Below are positions 1 to 10,352 of a DNA stretch of 64,000 nt, one piece after another. Position 1 is the stretch's first letter. Every line of letters begins with the position of its first letter. The notes beneath the pieces were generated by a model. It saw nothing but the letters and a program-made list of their open reading frames with translations, was not told the DNA's origin and did no database searches. The position numbers and the translations under genes are program-made. This DNA comes from Chitinophagales bacterium (GTDB taxonomy: Bacteria > Bacteroidota > Bacteroidia > Chitinophagales > LD1): contig JAHCHW010000005.1 in NCBI GenBank assembly GCA_026129525.1, positions 1 through 64,000 of the forward strand, read 5' to 3'.

Positions 1-2602
1 CTTGGGTAGGTAATGGGCGGGAGTGCTGCCCGCCAAATCGCACACGCCTGCCTTTGTTGCAGCAAAACCGTCTAACTCTTGTATGGCGGCTATGGCAAGG
101 GGGATGAGGGCGGTGTAGTTAAGGGTTTTGAAAGTAAATGTATCCATGAGCAAATTACCGCCTGTGTCAAGTATGGCGGGCTGCATTAAGGGGCGTACAA
201 TTGCGGGCAGGGTAGTGTCTATTTGTTGCGCTATAAGACCATACTGTAGTCCTTCATCAAAATTCATGTATGGAAAACTATCCGTTTTAAACACAAACTG
301 CTTGGGCTGTAACTGAGATAATATGCCAATTGCATTACTGATAGTTTCAATGCTGTCTTTAAACATAGCATCGGAAGTGGTAAGATGACCACCAGTGCTG
401 TAGCTAACCCCTTGAAAGTATCCAGCTGCTGCGAGAGGGTACAATAAGCAGCGTCTTGCACTACCATATACTCCAATGTTAACACCATTACAATCGTTAG
501 CCATAAAAGCACCTCCGAAATTAAACGGTGCGCCTTGCGCCATACCAACTACACCTGCATTGTATGGAAGTGCTGTAACGGGAACCACAGGGGGAGTTGG
601 ATTGGTAACTACCATTGGCAACCCATTAAATGTAATAGTATTAGGCGCAAGTCCGGAAACACCCGTATTAAAAAATAGCGCGTTCTGAGCAGTAGCCTCA
701 CTACCTATGTTCCAAAAGCTCACTGTACTACTTTGAGAAAACATCCCTCGATTTTCCGTTGTATTATTTACGTGCAATTTAGCCTGTGGCGCGCCTGTCA
801 TATTTATTCCCACATTTCTTGAAGTTCCATTGTCGGATGGATTAATCAGCAAATTCCCGGCTCCGGTTGTTTGAAAATCGGTAACTCGCAGGGGAGTTAA
901 TGAGCTTGTCAACCTCAACTGCGGATCTGTGTCATCCACAATCTCTAATCTTCTAGCTGGGGCATTAACACCAATTCCCACATTCACAGTTGCCCCCGCT
1001 CCATTTACCCCATTAATACTACCCAATATAAGCGAGTTATCTTGTGCCACTGTAGAAAAAGCCCCTATAGCTGTTGCGTTATTCAGGTTGTTTGCCGTAG
1101 GTACAGCATTCTCGCCTATAAACGTATTGTTATTGCCAGTGGTGTTGCCAGTTCCGGTCCGGCTGAGTGTCCTATCGCCACATTTTGATCACCTTCAGTA
1201 TTCGTTGTGCCAGAAGATTCGCCCGTAAAGACATTGTTAAACCCCATGGTGTTTGACAACCCCGCTCCCTGTCCTATAAATGTGTTATGAACACCGGTTG
1301 TAATACCATTTCCCGCCAAATTACCTACAAAAGTATTTTCTGTAGCTGTAGAAGTTCCATTGCCCGCTCCCACACCCACGTAGATATTGCTTGGTATATT
1401 ATTATGCCACAGCACATAGTCACTTCCTATACGGTAGCCTCTATCGCCTGTATTCACATTTTTACATCTCCGTTTCCAACATCTAACCTGAATGCGGGTG
1501 TTGTAAGCCCTATCCCTACATTAGTACTTGTTCCAGCCCAGCCGTTTACACCGTTTATACTGCCAATTACAATACTGTTCGAAGCGCCTACAAAGGCATT
1601 TGCCCCTATAGCTCCTGCATTCGTAAAGTTGTTGGCGCTTGGTTGTGCATTGTGCCCTACAAACACATTGTTACTGCCGGTGGTATTGTTATCTCCCGCA
1701 AGGTAACCTGTAAACACATTAAAACTACCTGTTGTATTACTTGCCCCGGCATAAGAGCCCAGTCCTGCATTTAGCTATCCACTGCTGTTTGTTGTACCTG
1801 CCATATACCCCACATAAGTATTCTCATCTCCGGTAACGCTATTGGTGCCCGATGAATAACCAACAAAAGTGTTACCATCGGCATCGTTATCATATCCGGC
1901 TAAGTTGCCTACCATTGTGTTAAAACTGGCAGTGTTGTTATCCCAACCGGCTTCGCTGCCCACAAAAGTATTGCCCGAGCCTGTTGTATTGCCCGAACCC
2001 GCCTGAAAGCCAACAGCCGTGTTATCATCTCCGCTGCTGTTTGCGCCTCCTGCATAAAAACCGGTAAAAGTATTGTGGTCTCCGGTGGTATTGCCAATGC
2101 CTGCCCCTACCCCTACAAAAATATTGTTCACATTACTGTTGTGCCATAGCACATGCCCGCCATTTATCATATATCCGTTACTCGCTGTATTCACATCTAT
2201 GTTTCCGCCTGTAACAGTTAACCGCTGCTGTGGTGTAGCCGTACCAATACCAACATTGCCGCCCGCAAATAGCGCACTATAATTCGTTGTTCCGTCCGAT
2301 ACATTTACACTTAAGCCGATATTCACTGCATTCGTTCCCGTCCAGTTGCCGCTTGATTGTATATCTAACCCAACCTTGGCAATAGAGTTGGTGTTGGACG
2401 TGGCATAGTTTTGAATCCATGTGGTTGCGAAGCTTGCTGTTTGAGCGCTAGAATTGATAATTTCCAATGGCACAGAAGGTGTTGTAGTGCCTATGCCTAC
2501 ATACGTACCAACTCCAGTATTAAATATATTTTGTGCATCTACTCTTACTAAACTCAGAAAGAGCAAACAAATAATGTGCAAATTTTTAGTCGTCTTTTTC
2601 AT
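1..2602 (-). pseudogene. Broken surface protein: YadA-like head repeats plus endosialidase-chaperone (S74) domain; runs off the left edge
   Basis: The reading begins at 2602 with a signal peptide (MKKTTKNLHIICLLFLSLVRVDAQ). It continues through many Gly/Asn/Thr-rich repeats of the type NTxxGxxNTFVGxxAG, which resemble trimeric adhesin heads. It ends in a C-terminal domain containing SDAMFKDSIETI and YGLIAQQ, the hallmarks of the intramolecular chaperone (peptidase S74) domain that trimerises and may cleave itself off. The reading is not continuous. There is an in-frame TAG at 1775-1777, after which the same frame stays open to about 1454. It shifts near 1455-1462 at an A5 run, and shifts again near 1157-1165. 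From there one frame is open to position 1. Protein similarity continues smoothly across all three lesions, so this is one ancestral gene. It may be a true pseudogene, a phase-variable gene or the result of sequencing errors. Its start overlaps the stop of the upstream gene (ATGA). Confidence 0.75.
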
Positions 2603-3570
2603 GGCTTCATTTTTATCAGTTTACAATTGAATGTTTCATTACTAGAATTGATTTTCAAAAACAAAATTTTAGTTTCTGTGTTACCAATAGGTATATGCTC
2701 AATCGTGTTTGTAACATTTTGTTTGAAAAATACTTGCCTACCTAGCTCATCATACACACTTATGCTGTAAGCATCTGTGAAAAAAGCAAACTCAACGTTT
2801 ACGAAATCAGTTACTGGGTTAGGATATATAGAAATATCGGAGACGATGGTGTTTATAATTGTGCCGGTATACGTATAGTTATAAGTGTATTGAGAATCAG
2901 TAGAAAGACACACATCATCTACGTAATAGTAAGCGTTACATTCAAAACCCGTAAACTGAACAGAATCAGTAAATGAATTACTATAGAAATTTCCAACACT
3001 TATAAAAGAATAAGCAGAATCCGCAACGAAAGAGCCTGTAATAGAAACCCAATTTAAAGTATCAGTAATTATGGTGTTTGTATAAACATGTGCATAGTTG
3101 TTAATCGGTGAAGGATTAACAAGTGTATTATAAGTCGTAGTTGAGAAGAGGACACCCAATTTGTTTACCCCGCAATATTGGTTGTTTACCGGATAAGTAG
3201 CCAGACTCACTTTCAAACTGACATAGTACCTAATTCCTATTTGCAGATTAGATGAAAGTTGAATTCCCAAATGTTCACGGTATTCTGATGTTCCATTTTT
3301 AGCCCAAAAACCGGCATAAGCATTACCGGAAGCGGGATATTGAAAGCCAAAAATGTTAGAAGGGACCGATGCGTCACTTGAGACAGGAGCGCATTCATTA
3401 AAATAATCTGGCGTATTTCGGCATGCAATCCAATTCGTGTAATTGCCAATTTGAATTATACTTGCAGGGCACGTCTGATACTCCTCAAAACTCCCATTCG
3501 GCACCAAATTTTGCGCACAGCTAAAAAGTGAAAAGGACAATAGCAGTATTAGTAAACGAAACTTTTTCAT
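2599..3570 (-). CDS. T9SS type A sorting domain-containing secreted protein
   Basis: 323 residues. The N-terminal signal peptide ends around LFSCAQ; the Cys18 context could also be read as a lipobox. The mature start NLVPNGSFEEYQTCP is typical of a Bacteroidota family of secreted beta-sandwich proteins. The middle (about 30-235) has scattered Cys and aromatic residues and no catalytic motif I recognise. The last 75 or so residues (ISIYPNPVTDFVNV ... YDELGRQVF ... FNCKLIKMKP) form a type A C-terminal domain that directs export through the type IX system and anchoring at the cell surface. The stop overlaps the start of the repeat/S74 gene downstream, so the two were probably translationally coupled. 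The cargo role is confident; the specific function is unknown. Confidence 0.8.
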   Translation of the reverse strand: MKKFRLLILLLSFSLFSCAQNLVPNGSFEEYQTCPASIIQIGNYTNWIACRNTPDYFNECAPVSSDASVPSNIFGFQYPASGNAYAGFWAKNGTSEYREHLGIQLSSNLQIGIRYYVSLKVSLATYPVNNQYCGVNKLGVLFSTTTYNTLVNPSPINNYAHVYTNTIITDTLNWVSITGSFVADSAYSFISVGNFYSNSFTDSVQFTGFECNAYYYVDDVCLSTDSQYTYNYTYTGTIINTIVSDISIYPNPVTDFVNVEFAFFTDAYSISVYDELGRQVFFKQNVTNTIEHIPIGNTETKILFLKINSSNETFNCKLIKMKP

Positions 3571-3950
3571 AGCTATCTATTTTCAGAGTTTACAAAATCC
3601 GCTCCCGCCAGGCTTCGCAACTTTTGCCTTGTAAAAGCCGCCCACGCATCAACCACACCGCTGCAAAACAGCGGCAACCAAACAATACAGAAAACAACAA
3701 GCGTGTTTGCTTTCATGGGGGCGCTTTTAAACGCTTAGCAAATAGGTGTCCTACCGTAAAGTTTAAACTTTTTCAGTTTAAAAACAAAAGCCCTCTTGTG
3801 TCCCGGTTCTCCGCTTGCGGGAACCTGCCCTCGTTAAGTAATTACTTTTCTTTCTCATAATCCAAATAGTGTTGTGTTTTATGTTGCCGTACATCCCGAC
3901 AGGTTCCCTGCTCCGCTCATGCCATGCTTCGGGAGAACCTGAAAGGACGT
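3571..3950. other. Intergenic region with several hairpins
   Basis: About 380 bases without a convincing gene. Visible structures are a perfect 6-bp hairpin (CCGCTG at 3658-3663, CAGCGG at 3669-3674), a GGTTC(T)CCGC/GCGGGAACC hairpin near 3806-3826, and a CAGGTTC ... GAACCTG inverted repeat at about 3899-3942. The last two share the core GGTTC/GAACC. The region looks like a decayed small repeat element or structured leader. No transposase or RNA family is recognisable. Confidence 0.4.
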
Positions 3951-4145
3951 ATGCTCGATTACATTGACCGGCATTACCACAATGAAAGCAGCATGACCAT
4001 ACAATGGATTAAAATTGGCGATAACCGCCTGCATACATCCTACTTTCGCGCAGCGAACATGTATCAGGCGCTCGATAAGTTTTTCTACGGGCGCGATATG
4101 AGCCAGTACAAGATTTTCAGCATAGTGCTAAATCCGGTGAGTTAA
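3951..4145 (+). CDS. Small hypothetical protein (64 aa)
   Basis: Short reading frame starting MLDYIDRHYHNESSM. An AAAGGA purine stretch lies a few bases before ATG 3951, which decides against the earlier in-frame ATG at 3924. The sequence is rich in Tyr, His and Phe and looks like a folded alpha/beta protein (QWIKIGDNRLHTSYFRAA, ALDKFFYGRDMSQY). The motif suggests a widespread small Bacteroidota protein, but I cannot name a family. There is no signal peptide or membrane segment. It converges with the collagen-like gene. It could still be a chance frame, since it sits beside hairpin-rich DNA. Confidence 0.4.
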   Translation: MLDYIDRHYHNESSMTIQWIKIGDNRLHTSYFRAANMYQALDKFFYGRDMSQYKIFSIVLNPVS

Positions 4146-4159
4146 ACAAGTAACTAAAC

Positions 4160-5203
4160 TTAAAACGGAGTTCCGCCTCCATTAGCCGATGCGGGGCGTT
4201 GGTCGTCCACCAACTGGCGTTTGATAAACATTACATCTATGTTCCAGTCTTCGCTGCTAGGTCCTTCAGTATCACCTTTAAACCACCAGGTACCGGCATT
4301 TTCGTACATTCTAGCACGGGTGCTTTCGGCATCCGATGAACTTGTAGGATAAAAACCGGCTATTACCGCTACCCAAATAGTTGAAGAAACACCCGTGTTG
4401 CGGTTGGGGTTATCGCAACCATTGCAGAAATAACGGATAACCTGAATGGGCTTGGAACCATCTACATGTATATCGCCATTCACCTGCACGCTCATGCGGT
4501 TAGTGTTGTTGGTAATAAAATTGAGCGGAGCGTTGCCCGTATTGCCAATATTGTTACTCGAAGGAGCTGTGTTGCCGCCTACCAACCATGCTCCGTTAGG
4601 CGAAGTGATGGTATTGCCGCAATTATCGGAATAAGTAAGAGTTCCGCTGTTGTTGAACGAAAGTGTGGTAGGCGCACATGGAGTGGCAGGTCCCGTTGCT
4701 CCTGTAGCACCGGTGTTTCCCTGAATACCTTGTATGCCCTGTATGCCTTGAATACCCTGTATGCCCTGCGGACCCTGTGGTCCGGTGTCGCCTTGCGGTC
4801 CGGTGGGACCCACAATGCCTTGTATGCCCTGCGGTCCTTGCGGTCCGGTGTCGCCTGTTGGTCCCACAACACCTTGTATGCCCTGGGGTCCGGTGGGGCC
4901 TGTAGGTCCCGGAATTGGCGGAGTTGGAAAAGGAATCCACTGAGTGCCGTCCCAGTACCAAAACTGGTTGGTGTCGGGTCCGTAAACCAGCAAGCCGTTG
5001 TTGCTGATGTTTAACGCTGCCCCTAAAGCTGCTCGCTCTGCTGCATCTAACTTAGGCACCAATACTCCCTTCGAATTCGATTCAAGATGAAGTAACGCAT
5101 TCGGGTCGGGGTTGGCAATGCCTATGCCTACATTATTTTGTGCTATTGTTTTGTTCGCTGCCAAACACAGCAACAAAAAAGCAAGCAGGTACACTTTTCG
5201 CAT
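4160..5203 (-). CDS. Secreted collagen-like repeat protein
   Basis: 347 residues with a signal peptide ([22 protein letters not shown]). The N-terminal segment ([20 protein letters not shown] ... [13 protein letters not shown]) is typical of Bacteroidota structural surface proteins. Residues about 99-173 are roughly 25 uninterrupted Gly-X-Y triplets ([12 protein letters not shown]), including GIQ repeated five times in a row, and should form a collagen-type triple helix. The C-terminal part (about 175-347) is a globular region with four Cys ([20 protein letters not shown]) and no type A sorting domain. Probably an exported trimeric filament or adhesin. A promoter-like TTTA-18-TATATTAG lies just upstream. 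Confidence 0.75.
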   Translation of the reverse strand: MRKVYLLAFLLLCLAANKTIAQNNVGIGIANPDPNALLHLESNSKGVLVPKLDAAERAALGAALNISNNGLLVYGPDTNQFWYWDGTQWIPFPTPPIPGPTGPTGPQGIQGVVGPTGDTGPQGPQGIQGIVGPTGPQGDTGPQGPQGIQGIQGIQGIQGIQGNTGATGATGPATPCAPTTLSFNNSGTLTYSDNCGNTITSPNGAWLVGGNTAPSSNNIGNTGNAPLNFITNNTNRMSVQVNGDIHVDGSKPIQVIRYFCNGCDNPNRNTGVSSTIWVAVIAGFYPTSSSDAESTRARMYENAGTWWFKGDTEGPSSEDWNIDVMFIKRQLVDDQRPASANGGGTPF

Positions 5204-5222
5204 AACCGAACAATTTAGAAGG

Positions 5223-5252
5223 CTAATATAGAATAATGACGTGGCGCGTAAA
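5223..5252 (-). promoter_or_regulatory. Promoter of the collagen-like gene
   Basis: On the minus strand TTTA (5252-5249), an 18-bp spacer, then TATATTAG (5230-5223). This matches the Bacteroidota -33/-7 pattern and lies about 20 bases upstream of the ATG at 5203, between this gene and the end of gltA. Confidence 0.5.
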
Positions 5253-5265
5253 TCTGAAAGAAAAA

Positions 5266-6552
5266 TTATTTTCTGTCTTTCACACTTACGAATGCGCGCG
5301 CGGGAGAGCCGTTGTAAATTTGGCGAGGGCGACCAATATCTTCATTCTTGCCGCGCAGTTCTTTCCACTGCGAAATCCATCCGGGTAAACGACCAAGAGC
5401 AAACAGCACGGTAAACATTGGTGTAGGAAATCCTAAGGCTTTGTAAATAATGCCGGAATAGAAATCTACGTTGGGGTAAAGTTTTCTTTCAACAAAATAC
5501 GGGTCGGTAAGGGCGGCTTCTTCCAGTTCTTTGGCAATTGCCAGAAGCGGGTCGTTTACGCCAAGTTTTTTCAGCACATTATCGCAGGCTACTTTAATAA
5601 TCTTAGCGCGCGGGTCAAAGTTTTTGTAAACGCGATGCCCAAACCCGAACAACAAACGCTTTTTGTCTTTCGCCTCAGCCACCACTTTCTTCACATCGCC
5701 TTTATCAATATCGCGGATGTGTTCCAGCATTTCGAGCACTTCCTGATTGGCGCCACCGTGGCGCGGACCCCACAAAGCTGCTACACCAGCGGCAATAGAA
5801 GCGTACAAATTGGCATGTGAAGAGCCAACGATACGGACTGTAGAGGTAGAGCAGTTTTGCTCATGGTCGGCATGTAAAATCAATAGCTTGTTCATGGCAT
5901 CAACCACCACCGGGTCGGGCGTGTAATCTTCGGTTACATTACCGAATGTCATGTAAAGGAAGTTGGAAACATAATCGAATTTATTTTGCGGATACAACAC
6001 CGGATGTCCTTTCCCTTTCTTCTGAATCATGGCACAAATGGTGGGCATTTTAGCCAGTAATCGTACAATGGTAAGATTTAGTTGTTCCGGACTTTTGTTC
6101 GGATTTAACGATTCGGGATAGAAAGAAGACAAGCCTGAAATCAACGTCATTAACTGCCCCATTGGGTGTGAACCTGTTGGGAAAACCTCAAACACCTTCA
6201 TCAGGTTTTCATGAACAAGCGTATGTTGGTTTAACTGATATTCGAAAGCTTTCAGTTGTTCGGCAGTTGGCAGTTCGCCATACAACAGCAAATAGCATAC
6301 TTCGGTGAAGGTTGATTTTTCGGCTAAGTCCTCAATAGAGTAACCGCGGTAGCGAAGTATGCCCTGTTCACCATCTAAGAAAGTTATGTTGCTGATGGTG
6401 CTGCCGGTATTCTTATAGCCTTCATCGAAAGTTACATAACCCGACTGTGCACGAAGTTTACTTATATCAATGGCTTTTTCGTTTTCAGTGCCGGTAATAA
6501 CGGGAAACTCATAGCTTTTACCATCAAGATTCAGTGTAGCTTTCTCAGACAT
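5266..6552 (-). CDS. gltA: Citrate synthase
   Basis: Condenses acetyl-CoA with oxaloacetate to give citrate, the entry step of the TCA cycle, in the cytoplasm. At 428 residues it has the normal length of the bacterial type II (hexameric) enzyme. The active-site signatures are present: HADHEQN (His230), [10 protein letters not shown] (His265), [13 protein letters not shown] (His306), and a C-terminal Arg/Asp region ([15 protein letters not shown]). The start [18 protein letters not shown] aligns with the usual N-terminal beta domain, so ATG 6552 is the likely start. It is a single-gene unit, divergent from uvrA. Confidence 0.97.
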   Translation of the reverse strand: MSEKATLNLDGKSYEFPVITGTENEKAIDISKLRAQSGYVTFDEGYKNTGSTISNITFLDGEQGILRYRGYSIEDLAEKSTFTEVCYLLLYGELPTAEQLKAFEYQLNQHTLVHENLMKVFEVFPTGSHPMGQLMTLISGLSSFYPESLNPNKSPEQLNLTIVRLLAKMPTICAMIQKKGKGHPVLYPQNKFDYVSNFLYMTFGNVTEDYTPDPVVVDAMNKLLILHADHEQNCSTSTVRIVGSSHANLYASIAAGVAALWGPRHGGANQEVLEMLEHIRDIDKGDVKKVVAEAKDKKRLLFGFGHRVYKNFDPRAKIIKVACDNVLKKLGVNDPLLAIAKELEEAALTDPYFVERKLYPNVDFYSGIIYKALGFPTPMFTVLFALGRLPGWISQWKELRGKNEDIGRPRQIYNGSPARAFVSVKDRK

Positions 6553-6788
6553 GATTTAAAAATTGTAAGGGTTTAAGAAATACTTCCCGCACGGTGTGCT
6601 GTGGGGCGTGCCAAAAGTAATAAAACAGCTAAAAGTTGAAACACGTATTTAAGTTTTATAGGGCAATTATATGTGTGCCTTTGTTTGAATGATGCATATT
6701 CATTCTGCACCTTGGTTTCCATACGCTGAACATTTCCAATCCATCCGTGTTTCCCCTGTTCAATTTCCTTAAATTCGCGCCTCTCAAA

Positions 6789-9716
6789 ATGGCGAAGAAA
6801 AAATTTACCGATCACTCTTTAGTAGACGAACCGGCTGTTAAGCCCTCTCTTTCAGGAGAAGGTTTAGGGGAGGGTATTCTGGAGCCTGATAGCATGGAGG
6901 TATTCGGTGCGCGCGTTCACAACCTTAAAAATGTAGACGTTTCTATTCCGCGCAACCGCTTTGTGGTTATCACCGGCATTTCGGGCAGCGGCAAATCTTC
7001 GCTGGCTTTCGATACTATTTACAACGAAGGGCAACGCAGATACTTAGATTCTTTTTCGGCTTATGCGCGCCAGTTTATTGGCGGCTACGAGCGTCCCGAT
7101 GTAGATAAAATTACAGGGCTTTCACCGGTTATTTCCATTGAGCAGAAATCGGTTAACCGCAACCCCCGCTCTACGGTGGGCACGGTTACGGAAATTTACG
7201 ATTTTATGCGCTTGCTGTTTGCGCGGGCTGGCGATGCATACTCGTACGCAACCGGAAAAAAGATGGTGAAGTTTACCGAAGAGCAGGTAATTGACAACAT
7301 CCTTACCCACCACAACGGAAAAAAAATGGTGGTGCTGGCACCCGTAGTTCGCGGTCGCAAAGGGCACTATCGCGAACTGTTCGAGCAGGTACGCAAACAA
7401 GGCTATCTGAAAATAAGGGTAGATGGCGAAATGCTCGAAGTAAAACCCAAAATGCAGCTCGACCGCTATGTGGTGCACGATATTGAACTGATAATTGACC
7501 GTCTGAAAATTGAAAGCGCGGAGCGCGAGCGCATACGCACATCCGTAAGCCAGGCAATGAAAGCCGGCAAAGGCTTAATTCAATTATTAGATGCCGATAC
7601 CAACGAAGTTTTCAGCTTCAGCAAGCACTTAATGTGTGTAGATTCGGGAATTTCGTACGAGGAACCTTCGCCCAATACATTTTCATTCAACTCGCCTTAT
7701 GGCGCTTGCAACACCTGCAACGGTTTAGGCGTTACGTACGAAGTAAGCCGCAAGGTAATTATCCCCGATGAAAAAATTTCCATCAACAAAGGAGGCATCG
7801 TTCCGCTGGGCGAAGCGCGCGACAATTTTCTTTTCCGCGAGTTAGCCATTATTGCCAAACGGTTTAAGTTTTCGCTCAACGACCCCATCGCCAAACTTTC
7901 GGACGAAGCGCTTCATTACATTTTGTATGGCGATACCGAAGAAGCAACTTCGTTTGACGAAGAGGATTTGGTGATTGATGATTATGACGACCGCTGGTAC
8001 ACCCTCAGCAAAGGCGGTTTGGTTGGTTTGCTGAAACGCTGCTTCCGCTTTACTACTTCCGAAGGCATTCGCAGTTGGGCAGAAGGGTTTATGGAAGCAC
8101 ACACTTGCCCTTCGTGCAAAGGAACCCGCCTTAAAAAAGAAAGCTTGTGGTTTAAGATGGATGAAAAAAATATTGGCGAACTGGCGCAAATGGATTTAAG
8201 CGATTTGCAAAAATGGTTTGCCAACTTGGAAGACCGCCTCAGCGAAAAGCAACGCACCATTGCCAAAGAGTTGCTCAAAGAAATTCGCGCGCGTATTACG
8301 TTCATTTTAGATGTAGGCTTAGATTATCTCGCGCTCGACCGCCCCGCCAAAAGTTTGAGCGGTGGCGAAAGCCAGCGTATTCGCCTTGCCACGCAAATCG
8401 GTTCGCAGCTTTCGGGCATTACGTACATACTCGATGAGCCAAGCATTGGCTTGCACCAGCGCGACAACCGCAAACTGATAAATGCGCTCAAACAATTAGC
8501 CGCCAATCCGAACACCGTGTTGGTGGTAGAGCACGATAAAGAAATAATGCTCGAAAGCGACTACATTATTGATATTGGTCCGCGGGCAGGCGAACACGGT
8601 GGGAAAATTGTAGCACAGGGAACGCCCACAGAATTTTTGAAACAAGGCAGCACTACGGCAAAGTTTCTTTCGAACGAAATGCGGATTGAAATACCCAAAC
8701 ACCGCAGGCAAGGCAACGGCAAGTATCTTTCATTAAAAGGTGCTACCGGCAACAACCTTAAAAATGTGGATGTGGTTTTTCCGCTCGGCACATTTATATG
8801 CGTAACCGGAGTTTCCGGAAGCGGCAAGAGTACGCTCATCAACGAAACGCTGTATCCGGTTTTGCATAACTACGTTTACAACGGGCGCTACAAACCGCTT
8901 GCCTACCAAAAAATTGAAGGGCTGGAGCATATTGATAAAGTGATTGATATTGACCAATCACCGATTGGGCGAACACCGCGCAGCAATCCGGTTACCTACA
9001 TCAAAGTGTTCGATGAAATTCGGAAACTGTATTCCATTCTTCCCGAAGCAAAAATCCGCGGGTACAAACCCGGGCGCTTTTCGTTCAACGTAAAAGGCGG
9101 GCGCTGCGAAGAGTGCGGTGGCGGTGGTATGAAGGTGATTGAAATGAATTTTTTGCCGAATGTGGAAGTGCTTTGCGAAAAATGCAACGGCAGGCGCTAC
9201 AACCGCGAAACCCTCGAAGTGCGCTACAAAGGCAAATCCATCAGCGATGTGCTGAACATGACCGTGGAAGACTCGCTGGAATTTTTCGAGAGCATTCCCG
9301 CCATTTATCCGAAACTAAAAACACTGTACGAAGTAGGCTTGGGTTATCTGCGCTTGGGGCAGTCATCCACTACACTTTCGGGGGGCGAAGCGCAGCGCGT
9401 AAAATTAGCAGCCGAACTTTCGAAAAAAGATACGGGCAAAACGTTTTACATATTAGATGAGCCCACTACCGGCTTGCACTTTGAAGACATACGCGTGTTG
9501 CTCGATGTGCTGAACCGGTTGGTGGAGCGCGGTAACACAGTGCTCGTTATAGAACACAATTTGGATGTAATAAAAGTTGCCGACCACATTATTGATATAG
9601 GTCCCGAAGGCGGTTTTCGCGGAGGGCAGGTAATTGCCACCGGCACCCCCGAAGAAGTGGCGGAATCAGATGAAAGCCACACCGCAAAATTTTTAAAAGA
9701 AGAATTAACGTTTTAA
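6789..9716 (+). CDS. uvrA: Excinuclease ABC subunit A
   Basis: Damage-sensing ATPase of nucleotide excision repair; the UvrA dimer loads UvrB on damaged DNA. 975 residues from ATG 6789 ([10 protein letters not shown]). An upstream in-frame ATG at 6747 adds a non-conserved hydrophobic stretch and is less likely. Two ABC modules are visible: Walker [11 protein letters not shown] and [10 protein letters not shown], signature motifs [12 protein letters not shown] and [12 protein letters not shown], and Walker B regions [10 protein letters not shown] and [10 protein letters not shown]. Zinc-finger cysteine pairs are [15 protein letters not shown] in the first half and [15 protein letters not shown] in the second. 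All key residues are intact. A TAAATTCG box near 6769 may be its promoter -7 element. Confidence 0.98.
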   Translation: MAKKKFTDHSLVDEPAVKPSLSGEGLGEGILEPDSMEVFGARVHNLKNVDVSIPRNRFVVITGISGSGKSSLAFDTIYNEGQRRYLDSFSAYARQFIGGYERPDVDKITGLSPVISIEQKSVNRNPRSTVGTVTEIYDFMRLLFARAGDAYSYATGKKMVKFTEEQVIDNILTHHNGKKMVVLAPVVRGRKGHYRELFEQVRKQGYLKIRVDGEMLEVKPKMQLDRYVVHDIELIIDRLKIESAERERIRTSVSQAMKAGKGLIQLLDADTNEVFSFSKHLMCVDSGISYEEPSPNTFSFNSPYGACNTCNGLGVTYEVSRKVIIPDEKISINKGGIVPLGEARDNFLFRELAIIAKRFKFSLNDPIAKLSDEALHYILYGDTEEATSFDEEDLVIDDYDDRWYTLSKGGLVGLLKRCFRFTTSEGIRSWAEGFMEAHTCPSCKGTRLKKESLWFKMDEKNIGELAQMDLSDLQKWFANLEDRLSEKQRTIAKELLKEIRARITFILDVGLDYLALDRPAKSLSGGESQRIRLATQIGSQLSGITYILDEPSIGLHQRDNRKLINALKQLAANPNTVLVVEHDKEIMLESDYIIDIGPRAGEHGGKIVAQGTPTEFLKQGSTTAKFLSNEMRIEIPKHRRQGNGKYLSLKGATGNNLKNVDVVFPLGTFICVTGVSGSGKSTLINETLYPVLHNYVYNGRYKPLAYQKIEGLEHIDKVIDIDQSPIGRTPRSNPVTYIKVFDEIRKLYSILPEAKIRGYKPGRFSFNVKGGRCEECGGGGMKVIEMNFLPNVEVLCEKCNGRRYNRETLEVRYKGKSISDVLNMTVEDSLEFFESIPAIYPKLKTLYEVGLGYLRLGQSSTTLSGGEAQRVKLAAELSKKDTGKTFYILDEPTTGLHFEDIRVLLDVLNRLVERGNTVLVIEHNLDVIKVADHIIDIGPEGGFRGGQVIATGTPEEVAESDESHTAKFLKEELTF

Positions 9717-9720
9717 TGGT

Positions 9721-9754
9721 TGCGCAAAACTAATGTATGAATTAGTTTAGCGCA
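9721..9754. promoter_or_regulatory. 14-bp inverted repeat between uvrA and the HNH gene
   Basis: TGCGC-A-AAACTAAT, loop GTATGA, then ATTAGTTT-A-GCGCA. This gives 5 + 8 paired bases with one A.A mismatch. It starts just after the uvrA stop and ends 17 bases before the next ATG. No U-tract follows on either strand, so it is not a standard terminator; it could be an operator or a processed mRNA end. Confidence 0.45.
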
Positions 9755-9771
9755 GTCAGCAAAACATATTT

Positions 9772-10347
9772 ATGTCGGTTTTAAAGCCTTTCGAAAAATG
9801 GCGCGTGGTTAACTCGTTAAGCCAAATGAAGCTCCAGAAAAAATACGCTGTAACTACCTTCGGGCGCGTAATTTCATTCCTAAAAGATATTGATGAAGAC
9901 GGTATGGAAGTAGGACGAACCATACACATGGGGTACCGTTCTTTTAAACTGAAACCTTTCGGTGGTAAGGTAAACCTTACCGTGTTAGTGCATAAAATTG
10001 TTGCCGAATGTTTTTTGGATCCGCCTACCGAAGATCAGAAATACATCATTCATAAAGACCATAACAAACTGAACAACCGTCCCGAAAACCTGCAATGGGT
10101 AACCAAGCCGGAATGGTGGGAGCATTGGAAAAAATCAGATGCCGTTAAAGAGAGTCTGAAAAAACTGCATGCGCCAAAACAGGTGGGGCACAAACTTACT
10201 TCAACCGATGTAATCAGAATTAAGCGTATGTTAGCCGACCCCTCGCGCAAAAATACCGTAGCGCGCATTGCCAAAATGTTTAAGGTAAGCGATATGCAAA
10301 TTCACCGCATAAAAACCGGTGAAAACTGGAGCCACATTAAAATTTAG
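9772..10347 (+). CDS. HNH endonuclease-like protein with NUMOD4-type N-terminus and C-terminal HTH
   Basis: 191 residues. An N-terminal NUMOD4-like piece (KYAVTTFGRVISF, about 24-36) is followed by an HNH-type region: VHKIVAECF (His74) and IIHKDHNKLNNRPENLQWVT (His94 to Asn106), the beta-beta-alpha metal layout of HNH_3 enzymes. The C-terminus (about 143-185, IRIKRMLADP ... VARIAKMFKVSDMQIHRIKTGENW) reads as a helix-turn-helix. Such proteins are phage or homing-endonuclease relatives that nick or cut DNA at chosen sites. It stands alone after uvrA with no phage genes or intron nearby, so it may be domesticated as a DNA-binding or repair-related protein. The catalytic role is inferred. Confidence 0.7.
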   Translation: MSVLKPFEKWRVVNSLSQMKLQKKYAVTTFGRVISFLKDIDEDGMEVGRTIHMGYRSFKLKPFGGKVNLTVLVHKIVAECFLDPPTEDQKYIIHKDHNKLNNRPENLQWVTKPEWWEHWKKSDAVKESLKKLHAPKQVGHKLTSTDVIRIKRMLADPSRKNTVARIAKMFKVSDMQIHRIKTGENWSHIKI

Positions 10348-10352
10348 ATTCG

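Noticed and set aside
4466-5014. Long plus-strand frame over the collagen-like gene
   Set aside because: An artefact of the repetitive Gly-X-Y coding on the other strand; no start context and repetitive Ser/Arg/Ala text.
6747-6788. Extended N-terminus of UvrA from ATG 6747
   Set aside because: The extra 14 residues are not UvrA-like and the TAAATTCG promoter box falls inside them; ATG 6789 is the better start.
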